Notes: a model not told the origin generated them from the sequence alone. DNA of 64,000 bases from Ignelater luminosus (GCA_011009095.1 VTPC01089974.1:1-64000); one strand, 5' to 3'. Shown: positions 13,379-24,980, counted from the stretch's first letter. Made by a program: numbers and translations.

Positions 13379-13798
13379 CAGAGTGTTTATAAAAGTTCCT
13401 GAGTCCAGTTGGCTATGGCTAATTTTGATGTGCCGCCTTGTTGATTTATTTCAATAACTACTACGTAAATGTTTTCTGTCATTTGTCAATTGCAAATCTG
13501 TCATTGACCTGCATTTAGCAATTTAGTTAATTTTGTGCTGAAATTTGTTGTATTGTTCCACATTTTATTTATTATTTTTTTTTATTTATTTATTGTTATT
13601 TATTATTGTTTATTAACAACTAATGTTAACTTCTTAGTTCTTAAAAAACATAAGATTAGACAACCACCATAATAACGATGCAATGCGTGTAACGTGACAA
13701 ACATTCTAATACATATCCTGTTTTTCAAAAGGCGGCAAATGCAGCCGCAAGATTAATTTTATAGCCCACTGGATTCAGCAACTTTTATAAACACTTTG
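13379..13798. mobile_element. TA-flanked MITE with 38-bp terminal inverted repeats
   Basis: The left end starts CAGAGTGTTTATAAAAG and the right end, reverse-complemented, starts CAAAGTGTTTATAAAAG. The match continues over 38 bases with four mismatches. TA dinucleotides flank both ends (13377-13378 and 13799-13800), the target duplication expected for the Tc1/mariner superfamily. The 420-bp interior has no coding capacity and contains a T/A-rich low-complexity stretch at about 13560-13615. It is therefore a non-autonomous element. Confidence 0.85.
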
Positions 13799-13800
13799 TA

Positions 13801-16800
13801 TGTTTTTTTTTAGTAAGTATAAACAGTGTATTATAACTCGAGTTCTTGATATCTAAGAAGTTAGAAAACCAAGAAAATAATAATTAATAACGTTATTTTT
13901 TTATAATGTTGCACACCCCTGATACTGTACTGTTCTTATTTTGTTAACCGATTGGAGAAACTTAGTGGTAATACTAGTAAATTCCCCGGTTCAAGTGTTC
14001 TTGTTATTGTTTTTCTGTGCATATGAATACTGTGACAGAAACTTTTGTAAGTTTGATTTATCTCTTGTGTCTTGTCCCATCCTTACCTTCACATTCCTTA
14101 AAATTTCTGTTTTTGACTAAAGAGGAACCTCCGATCTTTTACAGCAGCTCATTCAATATACGAAGCAATGAAATACATTGAGATGCTTCCTATTAAGCAA
14201 AAAATCATTGTTATGGCAAAATAGTTTATTTTATCTAGAAATAAAATTTATACTAGTCCATAGTGATATCGTATATTAGAGGTATAGATATTTTTGTTTT
14301 TTATAGTAATCCTAATAAGAGTTACTAGACGCACATTGTATTCTGTGGCAATCAGTACGAGAGCTAATTTCGATATTTAATATTAGCTTATTAAACAAAA
14401 CATATTACGTATTTTTATTTTAAAAGGAAAACCGGCTTAATCTCTATAAAAAACTTGTTGATGAAGCCTATTTTCTTTGGAAGTTCATTCTTATGTATAG
14501 AATGTTACAGGATATAATTTATACTAAGCTTATATAAAGTTTTATTAACTAATTAATTTTTAATATAATTTCTATGTTGGTACTTTACTTAACTTTTAAG
14601 TTTTCAAATTTAATTAAAATTTAAATTTTTTATCTTTTCAATTACAAAGAACTTTTTTAATATCAAGTTTATCAGTAAATTGAATTTAACATTCACTTAC
14701 TATTGAAAGAGATCCATCTTCTACATTAATTTAGAAAAGAAAGGTAAATGCAGAGGCATTTGGAAATTTATGAATAACCTGATTTTAAGAGTATCTCGAG
14801 GCGAATAAATCGAGTTAGTTATTAGAATTCGACCAAGCGTTTTTGAGATAAGAACTTCATTTTAGGTTTTCTAATTTCAAATAAAATGAAATTGTACGTC
14901 CTGTTATTATATCATTTTGCTATCTATGTCTCATGCGTAAAAGTAGAAATTCTGTTCAGATCTTGATTTAAAACAATGGTTTCCGAAAATGAGGGATAGC
15001 GGCGGGTCGATCGATTTTCCTTTGTACTTTGTACCAAAGTGATGCTTTTACTAGGGCGAATTTCAATGTTATTCATGACTTTACTGAAACATTCAGTTTG
15101 GTCTTTCCAGAAAATTTTAAAAGAAAAGGAAAAACCAGGAAAATTCGTAATTTCAAATTTAAGAATGTATTCTTTGAAGGTTCTCCTAAATCATTTTTTA
15201 AATTGCTTAGCGGAATACGTTGGGCAGATTTATCGCTGATATCGTCAGAAATGAGAGCGTATTGTTTGAGAATCTTGTATTATTTTTAAAGGGAATAGAA
15301 ATGAGAACTCTTTAAAAATTAATGAACGGATGAATAACAAAGCCAGGGGGAAGTACGTAGTAATACTACCATTCGAGGGTGGTATGTTAATATTTGATTT
15401 TAATCTTATATGTTAAAAAAGCGTTTTTATATAAAGGTAAAATTCAAAAACAGTTTTTTAATTCGAATCTCGCTAAATTAAATAAACCCTAAGGGAAAAT
15501 CAACAATTGATTGCTAATATTAACTAATATTACATTGTTTTGTGGAAACTTTTGGGAATGTATTGAATATTTAATGAACAAAAGTTGAACAATTTTAATA
15601 AAACAGAATATTCGTAAATTACTACTGCTATTCCTTCTACATTAATTACTTATAAACTTGATGTTGTGAATTAATTTTTGTTGGTATTGTCAAGAACAAA
15701 GGATAATTATTAGTATGATCAAGAAAATAAGATGTAAAGTTTCACCGAACAGCTATAGATGAATTGTGATGAGGAATACATATTTAATTTTTGTTGTTAC
15801 AAAGTTCTATTTTGGTTCATTACAAGAATTATAATTCATTTTTGCGTGAATAATTTTTAGTAATTAACCTTAAAAGAACGAAGAATTCCCTTCTTAAAAA
15901 AGTGTTATAGTTTGAACAAACATGCTTCCTTTTCTGCCTGATTAAAAGTTAAAAAGTTTGGATTCGAATAGATCCGAAGAATAATACGTTATTCTGCAAT
16001 AATTATTCTGTAAAATGATTACTAGCTCTGCCATAAAAAAAACTAAGAACATAAAAAACGATAATTTATATCTCAAGATGTAGCTTATTGACAACCCTAT
16101 CTATAATAACAGGGATATCTTTTTCCGTTGGTTGCAGTAATATAATAAACAACAAATAATAGTAGCTATTCCAGAAATACATTAAAATATAGGAAATTGA
16201 TTTATACCAGGACAGATAGATATAAATTGTGAAATATTAGATTTGCTACAATATACAGGCATTTTCTATATTGCATTTGAAATTGCACTTGTCTAAATGT
16301 GGTATGGTGCTTGACACAAATTGCCGCGTCTATCCTGTTATTGATACGTGCGGCGCAACTAAAACGTTGAATATTATTGATGAATATGGGGTGGTATTTA
16401 ATTGAATGAAATAAAATAATTGTCTTCGCCACAAAAATTAATTTATGTATTTCGGCTGCATCTGCACATTGGTGTAGATGTTTTGGCCTTTTCTAATTAG
16501 TTAGATCGGTTAAGTTAAGATAAAAGCCATCCATGTGGTTTTAATTTTTAGTTAGCCGATTTAGCTAATTATAATAAAACAAAATGTACAGATCTGTCCG
16601 AAATAAATTTATTTTTGTGAGGAAGATAATTGTTGTATCATTTAAATAAAGCGTTGAAGTTTGTCATATTCCCTGCTACTATTCAATTGAATTAAAAATC
16701 TACTTGCAAGCTGGCCACCGCTTCACTGCAAGATTTCTCATCTTGTTTTAAATATTTTGTGTCTTATCGATATCAAGCAAAATGTACCAATTATGTGAAT

Positions 16801-17099
16801 AATTCGTAGGATACGATCAAAGACCAAAATTGGTAAATGTTGTGTTGCTATGGCTTTCCTTAATCTTCTAGTCAATACGAGTTTGTACGGCCATAAACGT
16901 CATTTCTCGTTTTACTTGGTCAGCCTAACAGTAGGGAGCTAAGAAATGCTTTCTTTTATAGGACAATGATAGAATTGTTGGTCACCAATGTTGTTAATGA
17001 TCTATGGTAATGCCATATACAGCTTTTTTAAAGATCAACATTGATCATTATAGTATTTCGTTATAGACAATGGTCGGTTATTGTTGACATTAATCATAT
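13801..17099. other. no gene recognised
   Basis: This AT-rich stretch contains only short open frames with no family signature. Overlapping frames at 15029-15289 are unconvincing: they end in AT-rich DNA and their codon content looks random. Confidence 0.5.
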
Positions 17100-17104
17100 T
17101 TAAA

Positions 17105-17459
17105 GGCCGTTTTACATTATACTTTTTCTCGTCTAGGACTTTGACTAAATTCAAAACTAGCTTTCCAAGGTCCGGTCCTATTTTTTCAGCCAAGTTTGTA
17201 TACTAGACCTGCGCACTAGAGCAATTTTCAGTGGTACCAATTTTTTATAACTAATAACTTTGATGTGCTCTTGATCTCTGGAATCGAAATTTTCTATGTA
17301 TTTATAATATACTGTTGGCGACATTGGCAGCAACTTTGGCAACTACCTTTAAAATCTCCTAAATAGAGGCGGGAAATTTAAGTTCAATATAGTCGCAATC
17401 TAGTATAGTAACTAGTTTAGTAAATAGTTTAGACGAAAAAAGTATAATGTAAAACAGCC
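17105..17459. mobile_element. MITE with ~30-bp TIRs and a TTAAA duplication
   Basis: The left end GGCCGTTTTACATTATACTT and the reverse-complemented right end GGCTGTTTTACATTATACTT match over about 30 bases, on to CGTCTA, with one substitution and a small difference in the T-run. TTAAA flanks both sides (17100-17104 and 17460-17464). The target site could be TTAA, as used by piggyBac-like elements, or five bases; this cannot be decided from one copy. The 355-bp interior is non-coding. Confidence 0.8.
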
Positions 17460-17485
17460 TTAAAGAACGCGCATATTGTCTACAT

Positions 17486-17536
17486 TGCCCAACGTTTTTT
17501 CTAATCCACATACTAATTAGAAAACAAGGTTGGGCA
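17486..17536. repeat. short imperfect hairpin
   Basis: TGCCCAACGTTTTTTCTAAT and ATTAGAAAACAAGGTTGGGC are imperfect reverse complements separated by about 10 bases, giving a stem of around 20 pairs with a few mismatches. It sits just outside the MITE at 17105-17459, in the gap before the integrase relic. No function is evident. Confidence 0.5.
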
Positions 17537-17639
17537 GTTCTATTGCGTAAAAGGACAGGAAGTATCTCTTAAAAATCTAGCGGTCATAATTGAAAACACA
17601 GTTTTCTCAGTTAAATGCAGATTTATTTTCAAATCTAAA

Positions 17640-18100
17640 GATTTAGGTGCAAGACAGATATTTTTTTGATGAAATCGCATATCATCTTTTGGATATTCTT
17701 ACCAATTTTGGGGAACCTAATATTCTCTATTTTGATAAAGGCAGAGAGCTCTGTAACAAAATTGTACAAATATTATGTGCCACGTGGAATGATAATTTAT
17801 AAAAATCCAAGACACAGTCAGTCTCAAGGATGAATCAAACATGCGATTCAGGTTATTCAAAATATGTTATCAACTTAGATGTAAACAAAGTGGTACAAGT
17901 CATGAATAACAAAGCTTACAGAGGATCAAATGTTTACCATATGAAGCAATGTTTGGTGTTCCAATGAAAATATACATTACCAGTTGGGTTGCTCCAGGTG
18001 AATTAAATACATAATCTAAACACTGAAGAAATGTTGGACAACGTGTTAAATACTAGGAATAAAAATAAGAGTGATTAGGAAGCAAACAAATCAATCCTAT
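17640..18100 (+). pseudogene. decayed Ginger/KRBA2-type integrase fragment
   Basis: Shifted frames on the plus strand follow the core of the DDE integrase found in Ginger-type DNA transposons and in SCAND3/KRBA2-like genes. The order is DEIAYHLLDILTNFGEP, then FDKGRELCNKIVQILC (the Asp aligns with the second catalytic residue), a SQSQG segment, MNNKAYRG, and finally NLNTEEMLDNVLNTRNKN. The catalytic Glu region after SQSQG is broken by a stop, and several frameshifts occur. The N-terminal zinc-binding and first-Asp regions were not recognised upstream. It is a relic and cannot be active. A gypsy-class integrase is a less likely alternative. Confidence 0.65.
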
Positions 18101-19300
18101 AGACCAGCGAATTCCAAAGTGTGGATCACGTCCTCTTTGGAGACCGCTAAGTGTTCTGAAGGGGGCGCATGATTATCACGAACATTTTGTCTCATTTGAA
18201 TACCAGAGTCTCTTGCAATTTGCGTGAGTAGGTATGCAGTTGAAATTGCGAAATCTCCATGTTCAAGCTATAAATTCTTGTATTTGCGTTTGCATAGTTA
18301 CAATTGGCCTGTAGTAACTTTCTATTGCGTGTTCTATTGCCTTTATTTCTGTGTTTAGAATTTATCAAGACCGTGGATTCTGCGCTAAGTTACAAAACGA
18401 TGGAACAAGTGGAAATGCTTAGGTAATGTCCTGGAATTCAAAGAACAGAATAATGGCTTTGACCAAAGCTGTGTTGTCGGATTTGATCGATTCTCGAAAG
18501 AGGGGGAGCAAACGTGGACATCGTGTGAGTGTCCACCGATAATATCGATAATACTTACCAGTATATCGATGATATTGACATATATCGAAAAATAATCTCA
18601 GCTCTAATTCTAACGTTGTCAAAATGTGCAACTTTTCTCATCATTTAGTTATTTATAGGCTTTGCAGCAAAACTAACTAAAACACAATGTCGATTAAATA
18701 GATAAGTGCAAAGACTAAAATAAATTATTACTTATAGCACTACTCAGATGACAATTAATTAAGGGTTGCATAAGATTTATCTACGACGAACGAGAGGCAT
18801 ATATGACAAAAGTTAGACCACAAAATACGATTGAAGTAGAAAACGAAATAGCAAGGACACACCATTCAACAATAGTTAAAAATGAGTTGCGAATCAATCA
18901 GTACTTTCTGAAGGGTGTAACATAACGCTGAGAACTACCAACAGACTTGATAAAGAGAAGTGAAAAAGTAAACAGAGTAAAATCAGTTTCTTATAAAAAA
19001 TACTCAAATTAGTTAGTTAAACAAAATGTGAAAATCAAAGTATCGGTAACAGACCAAGCCAAGATCCATGCAAAATCAAGAATAGCTGCTGTCGTGAGAT
19101 GACCAATGTTATCAGCTTGGCACAAAAGCCGGCAAACTGTCATTGTCACCAGAAACCAATTTAAATTGCCCGAAAAAAGCTTTATCAGCATTGAAGAAGT
19201 AGGAAAAGTAGTTAGTGGTTAATAACGTAATTATTAAAAAAGAGTGTTCAACGAAAAACTACTTATGTAAGTCTTCTTTCATGTTGTGTAATTCTAAATA
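18101..19300. other. no gene recognised; possible hAT-like terminus at 18105
   Basis: CAGCGAATTCCAAAGTGTGG near 18105-18124 resembles the terminal repeats of hAT-type elements, but I found no matching opposite end. The segment 18535-18600 carries several ATCGAT/TATCGA motifs in imperfect inverted arrangement. No coding family is recognisable; the minus-strand open frame at 18419-18631 is not supported. Confidence 0.4.
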
Positions 19301-19302
19301 TA

Positions 19303-19885
19303 CAGGGTCGCTAAAAAGTATGGAAACACGCTACCCCCTCAGAAACGGTAAGTAATAGACAAATTAAATTTGGAAAGCTTAAAGTAGGTATTTTTCGCCA
19401 TGTTTTGTGAAGGTAATTAAAAATAAATTTTCACTTGTTTTTTCGTACGGCCGCCATATTGAATTTTTCTTAATGGAATACTCTGTATATGATTCCATAT
19501 TTGCATAGGGGTTTTCAAGACAAGTTCAATAATATACGGATTGCTATACTTATTTTGAAAGGTTTTGGAGATAATCGCTGTTCTTTTGTCAGGAGTTTTC
19601 CTATTAAAAAGTATGGAAACACGCTACTCCTGCAAAAACGGTAAGTAATAGACAATTGAAATTTGGGGATCGTAAAGTAGGCATTGTTCGCCATGTTTTG
19701 CGAAAAGAGTTAAGATCAAATCTTCAATTGTTTTTTCGTACGGCCGCCATCTTGAATTTCTTTAAATGGATCACTCTGTATATGACACCATATCTCGATA
19801 GAGATTTGAAAGGCGAATTCAATAGTATAGATTTGTTATACTTATCTTGGAAGGTTTTGAAGATAATCGCTATTCTTTTGTCAAG
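19303..19885 (+). repeat. fold-back left arm (two ~290-bp units)
   Basis: Unit 1 spans about 19303-19604 and unit 2 about 19605-19885. They share the start TAAAAAGTATGGAAACACGC, the CGCCATGTTTTG block, the CGGCCGCCAT block, and a final GATAATCGCT block. Unit 2 matches the inner half of the right arm more closely than it matches unit 1, as expected if the two-unit arm was inverted as a whole. Confidence 0.85.
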
Positions 19886-19901
19886 AATTTTTTAACTTCA
19901 A

Positions 19902-20020
19902 GGACGGATTCGTAATGCAAGTAGTCCCCCCGATTATTTGCAAAATACTTACGAACATTTTAAAAGAGATTGTTTCATTGCCAAGAAGTTAACGCAGCGC
20001 ATTTTGAACACTTCTTATAA
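19902..20020 (+). pseudogene. transposase C-terminal remnant in the fold-back spacer
   Basis: The spacer reads RIRNASS...EHFKRDC in one frame and FHCQEVNAAHFEHFL followed by TAA (20018-20020) in another. A RIRNA start, a conserved Cys and an ending like VNGAHFEHLL form the typical C-terminus of one group of insect Tc1/mariner-superfamily transposases. One frameshift separates the halves and the catalytic core is absent. Its position at the centre of the fold-back suggests that the parental element encoded a transposase and that most of the gene was deleted. Confidence 0.6.
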
Positions 20021-20250
20021 AATTATACTGTTTTTGTTATGATCAGTTCGTCACTATCTGGTCTTATTCCACCTTTTTAGTTTGTTCTAGCATCGATCTA
20101 TTATTTTAAATAAGTAGGCTTAGGGCAAAATTCTTACGGTTTTTTTTTACTTTAATTACTTATAAAATAATCGCACATCATTTTTTTAATTTCCATTGCC
20201 TTTGCTGTTTCACGGGTAACTCGATTTTGATAGCAATTAATAGTGAAATC

Positions 20251-20833
20251 CTTTACAAAAAAATAGCGATTATCTTCAAAACCTTTCAAGATAAGTATAA
20301 CAAACCATACACTATTGAATTCGCCTTTCAAATCCCTATCGAGATATGGTATCATATACAGGGTGATTCATTTAAAGAAATTCAAGATGGCGGCCGTAAG
20401 AAAAACAATTGAAGATTTGATCTTAACTCTTTTCGCAAAACATGGCAAACAATGCCTACTTTACGATCCCCAAATTTTAATTGTCTGTCTATTACCGTTC
20501 TTGCAGGAGTAGCGTGTTTCCATACTTTTTAATAGGAAAACTCCTGACAAAAGAACAGCGATTATCTCCAAAACCTTTCAAGATAAGTATAGCAAATTGT
20601 ATATTATTGAACTTGTCTTGGAAATCCCTATCTAAATATGGAATCATATACACGGTGTTCCTTAAAAAAAAATTTAACATGGCGGCCGTACGAAAAAACA
20701 ATTGACGATTTGTTTTCAATTACCTTCGCAAAACATGGCACAAAATATCTACTTTAAGTGCTCTAAATTTCATTTGTCTATCTCTTACCGTCTCTGCGGG
20801 GGTATCGTGTTTCCATACTTTTTAGCGACCCTG
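20251..20833 (-). repeat. fold-back right arm (inverted copy of the left arm)
   Basis: This is the reverse complement of 19303-19885, including both subrepeats, and ends in GCGACCCTG at 20833. Identity is high but not complete. For example the left terminal unit reads CACGCTACC where this arm gives CACGATACC. The open frames seen here on both strands are by-products of the symmetry and not genes. Confidence 0.85.
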
Positions 20834-20835
20834 TA

Positions 20836-23800
20836 TAATAGTGAAGATTTACTGGCTTTCTGGTGACTAGACAAGATCTTTTTTTATATCGCCGATTCAT
20901 TTTAGTTACGGAGTTATCGGTATTCAAAGTTGTATGCAGACGTTCCAACGTTAGTGTTTCATTTCTAAAGTACACCCTGTACAACTGGAGTTAACTTTAT
21001 AACATCTGAAAAGCAATTTCTTACAACTTTCTTTAACAAAGATTTTTAATATTTTGACAAATAACGACGATGCATCTGAGAGGTAACAGGTCTGCACGCA
21101 ACTTTGAAGGTGGGTAACGACGTAACTAAGGCAAATCGATAATAGATTCCATTTGTAAAATACTTGTCTAGTCGCCAGGAATCTATTCTATCAGTTTGTC
21201 GGTGTACTAGACGTAATATGGATAAGCGTGGAGCAAAGTCAGGATTGTTTTAACTGATGGATCACTTTTATGATTTAGAATTCTTGAACTCGTAAACCAA
21301 TTTCATAAACCACCAATTACGGTTATTCTAGATATTTAAAATTTGGTGATTGTTGTTACGGAAATTAGGGTCTAAAACATGCATTTTGAATCAAACATGG
21401 CCGCGATATTGCGACTTTGTCCAATGTGTAGGAATCTCAATCTATAAATTGGCCTTAAACCATAAAATTTATTTTCAAATAATAAAAACTGGTTTTGAGG
21501 GTCTCAATTGAATAAGGGGTTACTCACTTAATGTTGCACTTCAACGTTAGAGAGTTGTAAATAACAGTACGTTTTGTAAAGAAATGTTTATTATGAATTG
21601 CATGAAATTATCAACCCAAAATCAAATCAAGTAAAGTCAATGTTACAAAGCAGTTCCACAACATTTGCGAAATCTGTTTTTCTGTGGGTTACTACGAGTA
21701 ATTTAACCGTCTATGTCTCATGAACCGAAGCGTGAACATGATCGAATCGCCTATTTGACCGATTTGTCTTTTCTCTATCTTAGAGGTTTACACTGTCCTA
21801 TATAATTTTTGGCAAATCAGTATTTGCGGCGCTGAATATTCTTACTTATGAAAATAGACAAAGAAATAGAAATGGAATTTCAAAGAATCACCAAACAGCC
21901 CGTTATTTACATACTATATAAAAGCGAATAATATTACGTTACAAAAATCGTTTACGGGAAAATACAGCTTGAGTGTTATTTCCATACAACAAACCATCAG
22001 TTCTACCCAAATTTGTTTTGTAGGCAAAGTTTGAAAATTAGTCAAACGATAAACTTCTTGACGCTCACCTTAACGAAAAACTTTTTTATAGCTAAGCAAG
22101 TGATGACGCAAAGTGTGTGCTACAAACCTTATGCTAATTCTATCCTCCTTCATTTTCTCTTGTTGGATCAAATCAATATATTTGGAACGTTAGACTAACT
22201 GTAACCACAAGTATTTTTATAAAAAACTCTTATTTTGTTTTCATGATGTCCGTCATTTTTCAATTATCCTGTAACAACGAGAAGTTGTAACTACGTGATG
22301 TTATAAATTTTATCTCTGCATGTTTTTTGCAGCTATGAAAAGTTTTTTACGAATACGATGTACTAACCCCGTTTTATCTAGTTGAAAAAGAGATTAGTTT
22401 TTAATTCGGAGGAAAAACGTGATAAATGCATTTTATATCTAAATAATTATTTCATACACATCTGCAATGCTTGGTTGTATAATTAATAAAGAAAAACGTG
22501 ATGTACATACGAGTAGATAGGTAGCAATAAAGTTATAATACCTATTTGAAAGCATTTACGACTACTAATTTTTACGAAATGGTTACATTATTGTAATGCA
22601 AAGAGTATTTCTAAAAATTACATTTTTTATGTTTTCTTGTTAATAACTGTCTGCTATGGTTTTACATTTTATTATGCTGCCTCGAATATACATTTCATAG
22701 AAGTGATCCTTTATCTTCAGATTATATTTTTTGCAGTTTTGGAGAATGTTTTTAAAATAACTGCTGTTACATATAATTTATTTAGAATTAATTATTTATA
22801 TTGTACTGTTACAAAAACGACAAGTCTATATTTATAGAATCAGTACCTTTCTTCCAGAACGTCTGTGTTTAGCAAGTATAGTTAATAAGTCATTTTGGGT
22901 TAATTATGTGAAAGATATCACTTTTCCCGTTTTTTTAAAAATAATCAACGATTTCTTGTAACACGAGAAATATCAAGTCCAAGTAGGGCAAAGTTTTTTG
23001 AAGGTTTCATATTTTTCCAAGTTTTCTCTTTTTCGTCTGAAAACAATGGTAATTTAGAGATCCCAGCGCACGAAGGGTACAATACGCCAACCATTGAGTT
23101 TATTTGTGTCTACCTTGTCCAAAATTACACCGTAGCTCGTAGGCTCAAAAATTATTTCTCAAGAACTAAATGAAGTCTTGAACTTGGCAATGTAGAATGA
23201 AACCTAATGCCATACAAATCAAAACAAATACCAGCGGTAGAACGCTTTGACGTCCACATAAATGTAAGACTTTCCTTGTAGTTTTTCCTTGTAGTTGTGT
23301 TTTCTGTGTTCTTATTTCTCCTCATAGACTCCGCTGACATTTGACGCCACCACCACCCGCACTCTGCTTCACACATTCAAATGTTTTATTTGCCCTATAT
23401 TCAATTACATTCTCTCGCTATACTACAGCTCCTTACTATCCCATTAATAAATATCAGACAGAGAAGTTTCCAAACAAAAACAAAACACATTCCAAAAAAC
23501 TGTCTTCCAGTCTCGATCATGAGATCTTGGAATTCACCTCACTGGTATCTTACTACTCACATTCATTCTTTCGGCCATAATTGTCTTCGTCCAAGATTTC
23601 TGACATTGATACGTTTTCTCCACACGATGTACAATCATTTACATATACAATACATTTCTGGAAGATGAAACTCTGGAAATGTCAACAACACCGATGTTGT
23701 ATGGTTTTGAGAAGTGTAGTTGATCAACCAAGACGAAGAAGAAATCTCCACCAGTACAGAACTGCATAACAAAAGTACTAGCACTTTGAGCCTTCCTCTC

Positions 23801-23958
23801 TTTATCTGTGAGAGCTTCTACCAGTACTATTATCAGCCGGAAAGACCCGGTTACTAAATCAAAACAAGCTCAAGACTCAACTTGTTACTCAAAGTATACC
23901 TCGACTTATAGTCACGGTGTATTTCTACGCGACATGTTTCGTCAGCTGAGTCGATAAC
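20836..23958. other. no gene recognised
   Basis: This AT-rich stretch has no family-level coding signal. CCCTGTA at 20976-20982 resembles the outer end of a Tc1-like element, but I found no partner. The overlapping frames at 23341-23769 are GC-richer yet match nothing and share no consistent frame. Confidence 0.5.
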
Positions 23959-23964
23959 TTGTTT

Positions 23965-24830
23965 GGGTAACAGTTCGATATAGCTACCCCTAGAATTTAA
24001 CTTCTACAGTAAAAATCCAACCTTACCAATGATTCAGAGAATCAAAAGACATCTGCGGAAGGCCTCTCCGACGCCAAACACTTAGAAAGTTTTTAAAAAA
24101 ACTTCGAAAATCGAGGAATGTGACACTTCAGAAGCACACCGACTGCCATGACACCATAATATCGCGGCTAGGTTCTTATTAGTCCCCGACAGTACACCAA
24201 CTGACAGTACCACAACCCAATTTCCCCAAATCACCTGGAGAACATTAACCCCGAGCAAGCATGAACGAATTCATTCATTCAATTCGGCCCCCCACAAGAT
24301 TGGGGTGGAATTCTTGCAAAAAATGATTGTTTTACTGCTTCTAACCTAACCACCACCTCGCTTCGCCCCCATCACAAAATTAGGGTGTAATTCTTGAAAA
24401 ACATTATTGTTTTACTCTTCTAACCTAACCACCGCCTCGCTTTGCTCCCATCACAAGATTAGGGTGGAATTCTTGAAAAAAATTATTGTTTTACTGCTTC
24501 TAACCTAACCACCCCCTCGCTTAGCCCCTATCACAAGATTGGAATGAGTAAAATTTATACGTGGGTCATGTTGCAGTAGGCGGTTGCAGCGGTTGGTAGT
24601 GTGTGCAGCAGCTGATTTAGTTGCCAACTTCATTGTTTGTATCGTGCAACATAACCTAAGATGTGCTTAAAAATCGTGTTTGTTTTTCGTCGGTTTTACC
24701 AAGATTGGATTGATTTTCTTTACCTTCGGCCACCTAATTGTGTTCTGTTAGTAATTCTCTACGTGCTGATACCAAAAACGTGCTCTCAAAACGGCGCTCT
24801 CCTAGGGGTAGCTATATCGAACAATTACCC
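23965..24830. mobile_element. DNA element with ~29-bp TIRs, 6-bp duplication and internal minisatellite
   Basis: The left end GGGTAACAGTTCGATATAGC and the reverse-complemented right end GGGTAATTGTTCGATATAGC match on through TACCCCTAG, with two adjacent mismatches in about 29 bases. TTGTTT flanks both sides (23959-23964 and 24831-24836), a likely target duplication. The 866-bp interior carries an 80-bp tandem repeat (24294-24545) and no recognisable transposase, so it is a non-autonomous element. The superfamily cannot be assigned from the termini. Confidence 0.8.
24294..24545. repeat. 80-bp tandem repeat, about 3.2 units
   Basis: Units begin with ACAAGATT or ACAAAATT at 24294, 24374, 24453 and 24533, giving periods of 80, 79 and 80. 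Each contains GGTGGAATTCTTG or a close variant, ATTGTTTTACT, TTCTAACCTAACCACC and a CTCGCTT block. The last unit is partial. It lies wholly inside the element at 23965-24830. Confidence 0.9.
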
Positions 24831-24908
24831 TTGTTTTGTTGCTTTCGATTTCTGGTGGCATTTTTACTAAAAATACTGGAAATTATATATTAGTACATTT
24901 CAATACAA

Positions 24909-24980
24909 GTGCGCTGTCATGCCACAATTTTGGGGTAAAGCCAAGATTTGCCGCATGCAAACCTGAAAGTGACAGCGCAC
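24909..24980. repeat. short inverted repeat around a 50-bp loop
   Basis: GTGCGCTGTCA (24909-24919) and TGACAGCGCAC (24970-24980) are exact reverse complements. The match extends outward to ATACA with one mismatch, making 17 pairs. It lies between two transposable elements and may be a very short MITE or a remnant. No target duplication was seen. Confidence 0.6.

Larger units (their letters stand above)
19303..20833. mobile_element. fold-back DNA transposon with tandem subrepeats in each arm
   Basis: The element is nearly symmetrical. Its left arm (19303-19885) and right arm (20251-20833) are inverted copies of 583 bp each, separated by a 365-bp spacer. The outermost 28 bases are a perfect inverted repeat beginning CAGGGTCGCTAAAAAG, with TA on both sides (19301-19302 and 20834-20835), as in Tc1/mariner-type insertions. 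Each arm contains two related units with a period of about 293 bp: TAAAAAGTATGGAAAC recurs at 19312 and 19605, and its complement recurs in the right arm. Units carry the phrases CGCCATGTTTTG and CGGCCGCCAT. The spacer holds a transposase C-terminal remnant, so this is probably an internally deleted derivative of an autonomous element with very long termini. Confidence 0.88.

Noticed and set aside
18105-18170. hAT element terminus
   Set aside because: The first ~20 bases resemble a hAT end, but no opposite terminus or 8-bp duplication was found.
20251-20719. Several open frames within the fold-back right arm
   Set aside because: They are frames across inverted repeats, mirrored on the opposite strand and in the other arm.
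24294-24545. CRISPR-like array
   Set aside because: The 80-bp units are contiguous with no spacers; it is a minisatellite inside a DNA element.
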